A DNA stretch of 11,989 nt from Pseudomonadota bacterium (GTDB lineage: Bacteria > Pseudomonadota > Gammaproteobacteria > Burkholderiales > Burkholderiaceae), in NCBI GenBank assembly GCA_029777935.1, contig JAKORH010000188.1, positions 1 through 11,989 of the forward strand, written 5' to 3'. A program made the position numbers and the translations under genes. Shown piece by piece: positions 1 through 7,301 of the stretch. Below the pieces are notes generated by a model that was not told where the DNA came from, made no database searches, and saw only the letters and a program-made list of their open reading frames with translations. Each line of letters begins with the position of its first letter. Position 1 is the stretch's first letter.

Positions 1-654
1 GGCGCTGTGTCGGTGCAGGACGCCGGCGCGCAACTGGCGGCGCAGTTCCTCGACGTGCGCGACGGCATGCGCGCACTCGACGCGTGCGCCGCGCCCGGCG
101 GCAAGAGCGCGCAACTCGCGGAACTGGCCGACATCGAACTGGATGCAGTCGAGATCGACCGCGCGCGCGCGGCGCGCATCGAAGCGAACCTCACACGCAC
201 GCGCGCGCAAGAACATGCCCGTGTTCGCGTGATCATCGCCGATGCGGCCGCGCCACACCTGTTTGCGCCCGCAGGCGGCTACGACCGCATCCTGCTCGAC
301 GCGCCGTGCACCGCTTCGGGCATCGTGCGGCGCCACCCTGACATTCCCTGGCTACGCCGACCGGCCGATGTTGCGCAATTAGCAACGTTGCAGGCGCGAT
401 TGCTCGACGCTTTATGGCCGCGCGTGAAGCCCGCTGGTAGATTGCTTTACGTCGTGTGCTCGGTGTTTGCCGAGGAATGCGAGCTTCAGGCCCGGCAGTT
501 CGCGGCCCGCCATGGCGATGCGCGCCGGGTGACGCTGCCAGGCTGCGAGCAGCCGGCGCTGCAGCTTGTGCCGGATGAAAGCGCGCAGCCCTGGAGCGGC
601 GGACTGCCGGCGGTGCACGACGGTTTCTTCTTCGCGCTGTTCGAAAAGAGCTGA
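1..654 (+). CDS. rsmB: 16S rRNA (cytosine(967)-C(5))-methyltransferase RsmB, 3' part
   Basis: This is the C-terminal catalytic half of an RsmB/Fmu (NOL1/NOP2/Sun family) enzyme, which methylates C967 of 16S rRNA in the cytoplasm using S-adenosylmethionine. The reading frame is open from base 1, so the start and the N-terminal NusB-like domain lie outside the window. Visible motifs are the SAM-binding loop DACAAPGGK (79-105), the family signature DRILLDAPCTASG with its Cys codon at 307-309, and the second catalytic Cys in VVCSVFAEEC (codon 457-459). The last motif departs from the usual CSxxPxEN pattern, with Ala for Pro and Cys for Asn. A patch at about 367-450 uses codons rare elsewhere here (two TTA and one AGA). 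The stop is 8 bases before the DUF4390 gene, suggesting co-transcription. The family call is firm; RsmB rather than a paralogue is inferred from length, motifs and neighbours. Confidence 0.93.
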   Translation, partial: GAVSVQDAGAQLAAQFLDVRDGMRALDACAAPGGKSAQLAELADIELDAVEIDRARAARIEANLTRTRAQEHARVRVIIADAAAPHLFAPAGGYDRILLDAPCTASGIVRRHPDIPWLRRPADVAQLATLQARLLDALWPRVKPAGRLLYVVCSVFAEECELQARQFAARHGDARRVTLPGCEQPALQLVPDESAQPWSGGLPAVHDGFFFALFEKS

Positions 655-662
655 GTCCACGG

Positions 663-1292
663 ATGATCCGCGCGGCCTGTCGTATCGATGACTGCGCCGC
701 GGCGACGCGGCTCGCGGCGGCGGCGCGCGTGCTGTTGCTGGCCTTGGCGCTGGCGCTGGTCGCGTTGCCCGCGCCGGCGCCGGCAGCGGACCGCATCGTC
801 GTGGCGGCCGCGGAACTGCAGCCCGCGGACGACGCCGACGGCGGCGTCGTGCTCAATGCGCAATTCGATTTCGATCTGCCGCCGGTGCTGGAGGACGCGG
901 TCCACCGCGGCATCGCGCTGTACTTCGTGATCGAGTTCGAGCTGTACCGCGAGCGCTGGTACTGGTTCGACCGCAAGGTCGCGTCGGAGTCGCTTACGTA
1001 CCGGCTGACCTACAGCCCGCTGACGCGTCAGTACCGGCTGGCGCGCGGCGCGCTGGCGCAGCCGTTCGATTCGCTGGTCGAGGCGATGGCCACGCTGCGC
1101 CGTGTGCGCAACTGGAAGGTGCTCGACCGCGGCGTGCTGAAGCCCGACGAGGATTATCGCGCGCAGGTGCGGATGCGGCTCGACACTTCGCAGTTGCCGC
1201 GGCCGTTCCAGATCAACGCGCTGACCCAGCGCGACTGGACGCTGGCTTCGGATTGGCGCAATGTGGGCATCTCCGCGGATCTCGGCCAGTAG
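663..1292 (+). CDS. DUF4390 domain-containing exported protein
   Basis: This 209-residue protein has a DUF4390-type core, a family of unknown function usually encoded just upstream of an NtrY-like kinase in Betaproteobacteria. A hydrophobic run at residues 23-36 followed by PAPAPAAD looks like a Sec signal peptide cleaved near residue 41 or 42, so the mature protein should be periplasmic or attached to the envelope. The core shows the aromatic cluster ERWYWFDRKV (about 98-107) and the TYSPLTRQYRL stretch (about 117-127) I associate with the family. The N-terminus before the hydrophobic run is long for a signal peptide, so an in-frame GTG at 729 is an alternative start. It lies 8 bases after rsmB and 21 bases before the kinase gene. 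That position suggests a link to the kinase's periplasmic sensing, but this is inference only. Confidence 0.85.
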   Translation: MIRAACRIDDCAAATRLAAAARVLLLALALALVALPAPAPAADRIVVAAAELQPADDADGGVVLNAQFDFDLPPVLEDAVHRGIALYFVIEFELYRERWYWFDRKVASESLTYRLTYSPLTRQYRLARGALAQPFDSLVEAMATLRRVRNWKVLDRGVLKPDEDYRAQVRMRLDTSQLPRPFQINALTQRDWTLASDWRNVGISADLGQ

Positions 1293-1313
1293 CCGGGCGG
1301 CTGCGCCCCGTTC

Positions 1314-3572
1314 ATGTCGCGCGCACTGAGGTACGGATTCATCGCCGCGCTCGCGCTGGGCGGCGTGCTGCTGTTCCTGCTCGCCTCCGCCAGCAGCAAC
1401 GTGCAGGCCTTCGAGCGCCACTATCCGCTGCTGCTGGCGATCAACGGCGCGGTGGCGCTGCTGCTGTTCGTGTTCGTGGTTGCGCTGGTGGTGCGCGTGA
1501 TGCGGCGGCTGCGCTCGCGCCGCTTCGGCGCGCGGCTGATGGCGCGCTTCGCGCTCGCGTTCGCGCTGATGGGCGTGGTGCCCGGCGTGCTGATCTACAT
1601 CGTGTCGGTGCAGTTCCTGTCGCGCACGGTCGAGTCGTGGTTCGACGTGCGCGTTGATCGTGCGCTCGAATCGGGACTGTCGCTCGGCCGCGCCGCGCTC
1701 GAAGCGCAACTGGCGGACGTGAGCGCCAAGGCGCGCGTGATCGCGCTCGAGCTGGCCGATGCACCGGAGTCGGCGCAGCTGGCCGTGCTCGACCGCGCGC
1801 GTGAACGCGCCGGCATTCAGGAGGCGGTGCTGATCGCCGCCAACGGCCAGTTGATCGGAACCACGGGCGGGCGACCGCTGATCGAGCTCGCGCCGGAGCT
1901 GCCGACCGCGGCACAGGTGCGGCAGGCGCGGCAGAACCGCATCTTCGCGGTCATCGAGGGTGATCCGCTCGCCACCGATCCGCGCGCGGGCCTGCGCACG
2001 CGCGTGATCGTGCCGGTGCCTCTGGCGGCCGGAACGCGCGCGCCGGATTTCGCGCTCGGCGTGACCACGCCCGCCGGCGAGCAACGCTTCCTGCAACTGG
2101 TGCAGAGCGTGCCCGCGAGCGTGGCCGCCAATGCCGAGGCGCTGCAAAGCGGCTATCGCGACTACCAGGAGCTGTCGCTGTCGCGCGCCGGACTGCAGCG
2201 CATCTACACCGTGACATTGACGCTGACGCTGCTGCTGGCGATCTTCGCCGCCGTGGCGGCCGGCGTGCTGCTCGCCAGCTCGATGACGGCGCCGCTGCTG
2301 CAGGTCGCCGCCGGCACGAAGGCGGTGGCCGAAGGCGACTTCCGTCCGGTACGCGAATTCGCCGGCAGCGACGAACTGAACCTGCTGACGCAGTCATTCA
2401 ATGCGATGACGCGGCAGCTTGCCGAGGCGCGCGACGCGGTCGAGGCGCGCTCACGCGAACTGGAGAACGCGCGCGCGTTCCTCGAGCGCGTGCTGACCAA
2501 CCTGTCCGCCGGCGTGGTCGTGCTCGACCAGGACTTCCGCCTCGTCACCGCCAATCACGGCGCCAGCCGCATCCTGAACCTGCCGCTGGCCGCGCACGCC
2601 GGTGCGCGCTTCGACGCGCTCGCCGCCGACCTGGCGGAGCGCATCGCCGCCGCGTTCGGCGAGCAGGCGGTGGCGGCCGCCCCCAGCGAGTCGTGGCAGC
2701 GGCAGATGGAGCTGGTGCGCGCCGACGGCGAGTCGCTGACGCTGCTGGTGCGCGGCTCGCGCCTGCCGCTCGACAACGGGCCCGGCTGCGTGGTCGTGTT
2801 CGACGACATCACGCAGGTGATCTCCGCGCAACGCGCGGTCGCCTGGGGCGAAGTCGCGCGCCGGCTGGCACACGAGATCAAGAATCCGCTGACGCCGATC
2901 CAGCTCGCGGCAGAGCGGCTGCAGATGAAGCTCGCCGACAAGCTGCCGCCCGAGCAGTCCGCGGTGCTGTCGCGCGGCGCGGCCACCATCGTCAGCCAGG
3001 TCGCGGCGATGAAACGCATGGTCGATGACTTCCGCAAGTACGCGCGCGTGCCGCCGGCCGAGCTGGCGCCGCTCGATCTGAACGCGCTGGTCGAGGAGGT
3101 CGCGCAGCTCTACGGCGCAGCGTCCGAAGCGATCGAACTGCAGCTCGCGCGCGAGCTGCCGCCGATCGAGGGCGACGCGACGCAGCTGCGGCAGGTACTG
3201 CACAACCTGGTAGCCAACGCGCAGGACGCGCTGGCGCAGCCGGCGCTCGGCCGGGCGCCGCGCATCGTGGTGCGCACCGAGGCGGTGACCGTGCGCGAAC
3301 CCGGCGCGGCTCCGACCGGCGCGGTGCGACTGACGGTCGAGGACAACGGCCCGGGCTTCGCCGCGCATATACTTAAGCGCGCTTTCGAGCCCTACGTGAC
3401 CAGCAAGCCGAGCGGCACGGGACTGGGCCTGGCTATGGTGAAGAAAATCGTGGATGAACACGGCGCCCGCATCGAACTCGTCAACCGCGCCGGCGGCCAT
3501 GCCGGAGCGTCGGTGATCATCGTCTTCCGTCGTCTGGCCGCGGCATCCGACGCGCAGCGTCGCGTGGCCTGA
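1314..3572 (+). CDS. NtrY-like membrane sensor histidine kinase (HAMP-PAS-HisKA-HATPase)
   Basis: This 752-residue inner-membrane kinase should autophosphorylate on His and pass the phosphate to the regulator encoded 31 bases downstream. Three hydrophobic segments near the N-terminus (about 5-24, 38-63 and 78-103) are followed by a periplasmic region (about 104-296) and a fourth segment (about 297-322). This layout is typical of NtrY kinases. A HAMP linker (about 320-373), a coiled stretch and a PAS domain (about 388-500) come next. The phosphoacceptor is His520 in RRLAHEIKNPLTPIQ. The ATPase domain has the N box LHNLVANAQDAL (Asn631, Asn635), the G1 box DNGPGF (Asp677) and the G2 box GTGLGLA (701-707). 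All key residues are present, so it looks active. The stimulus is unknown; NtrY homologues elsewhere are linked to nitrogen or redox status, which cannot be assigned here. A pair of rare codons (ATA, CTT) occurs at 3369-3374. Confidence 0.93.
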   Translation: MSRALRYGFIAALALGGVLLFLLASASSNVQAFERHYPLLLAINGAVALLLFVFVVALVVRVMRRLRSRRFGARLMARFALAFALMGVVPGVLIYIVSVQFLSRTVESWFDVRVDRALESGLSLGRAALEAQLADVSAKARVIALELADAPESAQLAVLDRARERAGIQEAVLIAANGQLIGTTGGRPLIELAPELPTAAQVRQARQNRIFAVIEGDPLATDPRAGLRTRVIVPVPLAAGTRAPDFALGVTTPAGEQRFLQLVQSVPASVAANAEALQSGYRDYQELSLSRAGLQRIYTVTLTLTLLLAIFAAVAAGVLLASSMTAPLLQVAAGTKAVAEGDFRPVREFAGSDELNLLTQSFNAMTRQLAEARDAVEARSRELENARAFLERVLTNLSAGVVVLDQDFRLVTANHGASRILNLPLAAHAGARFDALAADLAERIAAAFGEQAVAAAPSESWQRQMELVRADGESLTLLVRGSRLPLDNGPGCVVVFDDITQVISAQRAVAWGEVARRLAHEIKNPLTPIQLAAERLQMKLADKLPPEQSAVLSRGAATIVSQVAAMKRMVDDFRKYARVPPAELAPLDLNALVEEVAQLYGAASEAIELQLARELPPIEGDATQLRQVLHNLVANAQDALAQPALGRAPRIVVRTEAVTVREPGAAPTGAVRLTVEDNGPGFAAHILKRAFEPYVTSKPSGTGLGLAMVKKIVDEHGARIELVNRAGGHAGASVIIVFRRLAAASDAQRRVA

Positions 3573-3603
3573 GGCTGCCGCAGGAGAGGGGCGCGCAGCA
3601 GTC

Positions 3604-4383
3604 ATGGCCACCATTCTGGTCGTCGACGACGAAGTCGGAATCCGCGAGCTGCTGTCGGAGATCCTGTCCGACGAGGGCCACGTGGTGTTCACCGCCGAGA
3701 ACGCGGCGGCAGCGCGCGCGCTGCGCCACGCCGAATCGCCCGACCTCGTGCTGCTCGACATCTGGATGCCCGACACCGACGGTGTGACGCTGCTGAAGGA
3801 GTGGGCGTCGGGCGGGCAGCTGACGATGCCGGTGATCATGATGTCGGGGCACGCGACGATCGACACGGCCGTGGAGGCCACCCGCTTCGGCGCGCTCGAC
3901 TTCCTCGAAAAGCCGATTGCGCTGGCGCGCCTGCTCGGTGCGGTGAAGAGCGGACTGGAGCGCGGCCGGCTGCTGCGCACGCTGCGCACGGCCCCGGCCG
4001 CCGCGATTGCCCCGCCGGCGGCGGTTCCGGCCGAGCCGGCGGTAGTCGCGGCCACGCCGCCCGACCGCAACATGGTGCACGCCACCGCCAGTGCCGCGGT
4101 GAACGCGAATTCCGTCAGCCTGGATCAGCCGTTGCGCGAGGCGCGCGATCACTTCGAGCGCGTGTACTTCGAATATCACCTGGAGCGCGAGCACTACAGC
4201 ATGACGCGCGTGGCCGACCGCGCCGGCCTGGAGCGCACGCACCTGTATCGCAAGCTCAAGCAGCTCGGTATCGAGCTGGCGCGCGGCACGCGGCGCGGCG
4301 AGCGCCCCGCCGCGACGGCGTTCGCGGGCCAGGTGCCGCCCGCGCCGGCGAACGACGCCGCCGCCGATCGTGAACTGGAATAG
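3604..4383 (+). CDS. NtrX-like response regulator, receiver plus Fis-type HTH, no AAA+ domain
   Basis: This 259-residue cytoplasmic regulator is the likely partner of the kinase just upstream. The receiver domain (about 1-120) has the acidic pair Asp8-Asp9, phosphoacceptor Asp52 in LLDIWMP, Ser81 in MMSGHA and Lys103 in EKP. An Ala/Pro-rich linker (about 130-153) leads to a Fis-type helix-turn-helix (about 173-225) with VADRAGLERTHLYRKLKQLG, which resembles the C-terminus of NtrC/NtrX proteins. Canonical NtrX proteins are about 450 residues and carry a central AAA+ sigma-54-activating ATPase. That module, including any Walker A or GAFTGA motif, is absent here with no sign of a frameshift. It should therefore act as an ordinary DNA-binding activator or repressor, not at sigma-54 promoters. 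A purine-rich sequence at 3582-3589 lies about 14 bases upstream of the ATG. Targets are unknown. Confidence 0.9.
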   Translation: MATILVVDDEVGIRELLSEILSDEGHVVFTAENAAAARALRHAESPDLVLLDIWMPDTDGVTLLKEWASGGQLTMPVIMMSGHATIDTAVEATRFGALDFLEKPIALARLLGAVKSGLERGRLLRTLRTAPAAAIAPPAAVPAEPAVVAATPPDRNMVHATASAAVNANSVSLDQPLREARDHFERVYFEYHLEREHYSMTRVADRAGLERTHLYRKLKQLGIELARGTRRGERPAATAFAGQVPPAPANDAAADRELE

Positions 4384-4410
4384 CCGCGCGCGCCGCGTGA
4401 CCCTGCGTCG

Positions 4411-5262
4411 ATGTGTCGCTGGCTCGCTTATTCCGGTCGCCCGATCTACCTCGATCAGCTCCTGTTCCGCCCCGAACGTTCGCTGATCAACCAGTCGCTG
4501 CGCGCCTACAAGAGCCAGGTGGCCACCAACGGCGACGGCTTCGGTGTCGGCTGGTACGCGGCGCGCCCGGAGCCGGGGCTGTATCGCGACGACCGCCCGG
4601 CGTGGAACGACGAGAATCTGCTCAGCGTGGCCGAGCAGATCCAGGCGCGCCTGTTCTTCGCCCATGTGCGCGCGTCCACCGGCGGTCTGAGCAGCCGTGC
4701 CAACTGCCATCCGTTCCGCCACGGGCGGTGGCTCTTCATGCACAACGGGCAGATCGGCGGTTTCGACGCGATCGCGCGCGAGCTGGACTTCGCGCTCGCC
4801 CCGTCGCTGTATCGGGAACGGCTGGGGACGACCGACAGCGAAACGTTCTTCTATCTGGCTTTGACCTTCGGGCTCGAAGCCGATCCGCTCGCCGCGCTGA
4901 CGCGCGCGGCGGGATTCGTCGAAGATGCGATGCGGCGCAATGCCATCGCCGAGCCGCTGCGGCTGACTGCGGCGCTCACCAACGGCGCGCGCGTGTTCGC
5001 GGTGCGCTACTCGTCCGATCGCGCCTCGCCGTCGCTTTACTTCGGCGGCGCGGGCGCGGTGCGCGACAACGCCGGGCGCTGCTGCGTCGACGGCGCCGAC
5101 GACGAGTCGCTGCTGGTGGTGTCGGAGCCGCTCGACCGCGGCTTTGACAACTGGACCGCGGTGCCCGAAGGCCACGCGGTGCTGGCCGAGCCGGGCGGCG
5201 TTCTGGTGGTGCCGTTCGCGCCACAGACCGCGGTTTCGCCCCTGCCCGCCGCGGCGGCGTAG
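4411..5262 (+). CDS. class II glutamine amidotransferase (YafJ/Dug3-like)
   Basis: This 283-residue protein is a stand-alone Ntn-hydrolase glutaminase domain. Removal of Met1 would expose the nucleophile Cys2 (MCRWLAYSG). Other family marks are NGDGFGVGWY (40-49), FAHVRAST (83-90), the NCHPF segment (98-102) and FMHNGQI (109-115), all fitting the GATase type 2 fold. Relatives include E. coli YafJ, the Dug3 subunit of glutathione degradation and EgtC of ergothioneine synthesis. No synthase or partner domain is fused or encoded nearby, so the physiological substrate is not known. It may hydrolyse gamma-glutamyl amides. It starts 27 bases after the regulator gene and is probably the last gene of that operon, since a hairpin and a separate promoter follow. 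Family assignment is secure; function beyond that is open. Confidence 0.9.
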   Translation: MCRWLAYSGRPIYLDQLLFRPERSLINQSLRAYKSQVATNGDGFGVGWYAARPEPGLYRDDRPAWNDENLLSVAEQIQARLFFAHVRASTGGLSSRANCHPFRHGRWLFMHNGQIGGFDAIARELDFALAPSLYRERLGTTDSETFFYLALTFGLEADPLAALTRAAGFVEDAMRRNAIAEPLRLTAALTNGARVFAVRYSSDRASPSLYFGGAGAVRDNAGRCCVDGADDESLLVVSEPLDRGFDNWTAVPEGHAVLAEPGGVLVVPFAPQTAVSPLPAAAA

Positions 5263-5275
5263 GCCCACGCCCATG

Positions 5276-5297
5276 GCGGCCGGCGAGATCCGGCCGC
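5276..5297 (+). terminator. possible terminator hairpin after the amidotransferase gene
   Basis: An 8-bp perfect stem (5276-5283 pairing with 5290-5297) encloses a 6-base loop, 14 bases after the amidotransferase stop. What follows has only a short T stretch (ATTTCC), so intrinsic termination would be weak. Its position between two transcription units supports a terminator role, but GC-rich DNA produces such hairpins often. Confidence 0.35.
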
Positions 5298-5306
5298 GGA
5301 TTTCCG

Positions 5307-5335
5307 CTGACATCGGCGATGGCGTCTCCTAGAAT
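5307..5335 (+). promoter_or_regulatory. sigma-70-like promoter of the TRAP transporter operon
   Basis: A -35-like CTGACA (5307-5312, 5 of 6 to TTGACA) and a -10-like TAGAAT (5330-5335, 5 of 6 to TATAAT) are separated by 17 bases, the optimal spacing. The start of transcription would fall near 5342, leaving a leader of about 100 bases before the binding-protein gene. This is the best promoter match in the window. The leader (about 5342-5425) shows no riboswitch that I recognise. Confidence 0.55.
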
Positions 5336-5441
5336 CGATTCACAACGCGGCGTCAAGGCCCAGCCCGCAGCCGTCGCGAGAAGAATGCGCAGTCAACAGG
5401 GAGCGCGGGCCGATTCAGGATCAATCGTGAGGAGAGCAAGC

Positions 5442-6578
5442 ATGGATTTCATCAAGCCCAAGGCGGCCACGCGCCGCAATTTCTTCGCCCGTGCGGCCGC
5501 CGGCGCTGCCGTGCTGGGCGTGCCGATGATCGCCAAGGGCCAGACCGGTCCGATCAGCATGCGCTGGCAGAGCACGTGGCCGGCGAAGGACATCTTTCAC
5601 GAGTACGCGCTGGACTTCGCCAAGAAGGTCAACGACATGACCGGCGGCGATCTGAAGATCGAGGTGCTGCCGGCGGGCGCGGTCGTTCCCGCGTTCGGCC
5701 TGCTCGATGGCGTGTCCAAGGGAACGCTCGACGGCGGTCACGGCGTGCTCGTCTACCACTACGGCAAGCAGAACGCGCTTGCGCTGTGGGGCTCGGGGCC
5801 GGCGTTCGGCATGGACGCCAACATGCTGCTGGCGTGGCACAAGTACGGCGGCGGCAAGGAACTGCTGACCAAGCTGTACGCATCCATCGGTGCCAACGTG
5901 GTGTCGTTCCCGTACGGTCCGATGGCCACCCAGCCTCTGGGCTGGTTCAAGAAGCCGGTGACCAAGGCCGAGGACTTCAAGGGCCTGAAGTACCGCACGG
6001 TCGGCATCTCGATCGACGTGTTCACCGGCCTGGGCGCGGCGGTCAACGCGCTGCCCGGCGGCGAGATCGTGCCGGCGATGGACCGCGGCCTGCTGGATGC
6101 CGCCGAGTTCAACAACGCCACCTCCGACCGCCTCCTCGGCTTCGCCGACGTGTCCAAGGTCTGCATGCTGCAGAGCTATCACCAGAACGCCGAGCAGTTC
6201 GAGATCATGTTCAACAAGACGAAGTTCGACGCGCTGCCGGCCAAGATGAAGTCAATCATCGAGAACGCCGTCGAGGCCGCTTCGGCCGACATGTCGTGGA
6301 AGGCGATCGACCGCTATTCGAAGGACTACGTCGAGCTGCAGACCAAGGACAAGGTCCGCTTCTTCAAGACGCCGGACTCGATACTGCAGAAGCAGCTCGA
6401 AGCCTATGACGGGGCAGTCGCCAAGAAGGCGGCGGAAAACGCGCTGTTCAAGGAGATCATGGAGTCGCAGCGGACATTCGCAGAGCGGGCGGTGCGCTGG
6501 GACCTCGACACCAACGTCAGCCGGCGCATGGCCTACAACCACTACTTCGCGCTGAAAGCCGCCGCGAAGAAGGCGTAA
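5442..6578 (+). CDS. TRAP transporter solute-binding protein, DctP family, Tat-exported
   Basis: This 378-residue periplasmic receptor should bind the substrate and deliver it to the DctQ/DctM membrane pair encoded downstream. The N-terminus carries a twin-arginine signal (ATRRNFF then a hydrophobic Ala/Gly run), with mature protein starting near IAKGQTGPISM. The mature part opens with MRWQSTWPAKDIFHEYA and contains KYRTVGISIDVFTGLGA followed by LPGGEIVPAMDRGLLDAAEF. This pattern is seen in the TRAP receptor branch that includes TakP (2-oxo acids) and FcbT1 (chlorobenzoate). The Arg in KYRTVG is the probable carboxylate clamp. I chose the ATG at 5442 because a strong ribosome-binding sequence (GTGAGGAGAG, 5427-5436) precedes it and it places the Tat motif correctly. 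An in-frame ATG at 5319 lies before the predicted transcription start and is unlikely. The ligand is unknown; an organic acid is plausible. Confidence 0.92.
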   Translation: MDFIKPKAATRRNFFARAAAGAAVLGVPMIAKGQTGPISMRWQSTWPAKDIFHEYALDFAKKVNDMTGGDLKIEVLPAGAVVPAFGLLDGVSKGTLDGGHGVLVYHYGKQNALALWGSGPAFGMDANMLLAWHKYGGGKELLTKLYASIGANVVSFPYGPMATQPLGWFKKPVTKAEDFKGLKYRTVGISIDVFTGLGAAVNALPGGEIVPAMDRGLLDAAEFNNATSDRLLGFADVSKVCMLQSYHQNAEQFEIMFNKTKFDALPAKMKSIIENAVEAASADMSWKAIDRYSKDYVELQTKDKVRFFKTPDSILQKQLEAYDGAVAKKAAENALFKEIMESQRTFAERAVRWDLDTNVSRRMAYNHYFALKAAAKKA

Positions 6579-6602
6579 TCACTGCGCGCCGAAAGGCGCT
6601 AC

Positions 6603-6640
6603 CGGCCATCCGGCGCGAGCCGGATGGCTGTCTTCTTCCT
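6603..6640 (+). terminator. attenuator-like hairpin between binding-protein and permease genes
   Basis: A perfect 10-bp stem (6605-6614 with 6619-6628) closes a GCGA tetraloop of the stable GNRA class. One further G-U and one C-G pair extend it to 6603-6630. A pyrimidine-rich tail (TCTTCTTCCT, 6631-6640) follows. It sits 24 bases after the binding-protein stop. Such a structure could stop part of the transcripts or protect the upstream mRNA from 3' decay, giving more receptor than permease. It also contains the ATG at 6624, making that a poor start for the next gene. Confidence 0.6.
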
Positions 6641-6677
6641 GATCGCGCGCCATTCAGTCTGCGGGATGGGTCCTCGG

Positions 6678-7301
6678 ATGCAAAAGCTGCTGTTGTTCGT
6701 CGACAAGGTCAGCACCTTCGTCGGCCATGCGTTCTCGTGGCTGATCGTCGGACTCACGCTGATGATCACGTGGGAGGTCTTCTCGCGCTACGCGCTCGAC
6801 CATCCGCACGCCTGGGCGTTCGACGCCATGATCATGATGTACGGGACGCTCTTCATGATGTCCGGCGCGTACACGCTCGCCAAGAGCGGCCACGTGCGCG
6901 GCGACGTGCTGTACGGCTTCTTCACGCCGCGCACGCAGGCGACGATCGACCTCGTCCTCTACGTCATCTTCTTCGTGCCCGGCGTGATCGCGCTGACGTA
7001 TGCGGGCTACTACTACGCCGCCGAATCCTGGGCGATCAACGAACACTCGAACATCACCGCCGAAGGCCCGCCGATCTATCCGTTCAAGACCGTCATCCCG
7101 CTCGCCGGCGTCTTTCTGCTGGTGCAGGGGATCGTCGAGATCATCCGCTGCGTGATCTGCATCAGACAGGGCGAATGGCCGTCGCGCGAGGAGGACGTCG
7201 AGGAGGTCGATGTCGACAAGCTGAAGGACATGGTGCAGGTGAAGGACGAGGACATCGCCAGGCTTGACCAGCTGGTCGTCAAGCAGGAGCCGACCCAGTG
7301 A
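6678..7301 (+). CDS. TRAP transporter small permease subunit, DctQ family
   Basis: This protein of about 207 residues is the four-helix membrane partner that joins the large permease in a tripartite ATP-independent importer driven by an ion gradient. Hydrophobic segments lie at about 16-33, 45-65, 90-112 and 134-157, with the DctQ-like element ITWEVFSRYALDHPHAW after the first. The C-terminus is unusually long and charged (from about 169, SREEDVEEVDVDKLKD onward) and should be cytoplasmic. Starts at 6624, 6666 and 6678 share the frame. The first lies inside a hairpin stem, and I prefer 6678 because MQKLLLFVDKV matches how such proteins normally begin; 6666 is almost as good. The stop overlaps the start of the large permease gene (GTGA), which suggests translational coupling. 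The subunit identity is secure. Confidence 0.9.
   Translation: MQKLLLFVDKVSTFVGHAFSWLIVGLTLMITWEVFSRYALDHPHAWAFDAMIMMYGTLFMMSGAYTLAKSGHVRGDVLYGFFTPRTQATIDLVLYVIFFVPGVIALTYAGYYYAAESWAINEHSNITAEGPPIYPFKTVIPLAGVFLLVQGIVEIIRCVICIRQGEWPSREEDVEEVDVDKLKDMVQVKDEDIARLDQLVVKQEPTQ

Noticed and set aside
3517..5313. Long minus-strand open frame (598 codons) opposite the regulator and amidotransferase genes
   Set aside because: Composition is Arg/Gly/His/Val-rich with no motif, while both plus-strand genes show complete catalytic motifs. It is a shadow frame.
5319..5441. N-terminal extension of the TRAP receptor from the ATG at 5319
   Set aside because: It would place 41 polar residues before a Tat signal and overlap the predicted promoter. 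A strong ribosome-binding site stands directly before 5442.
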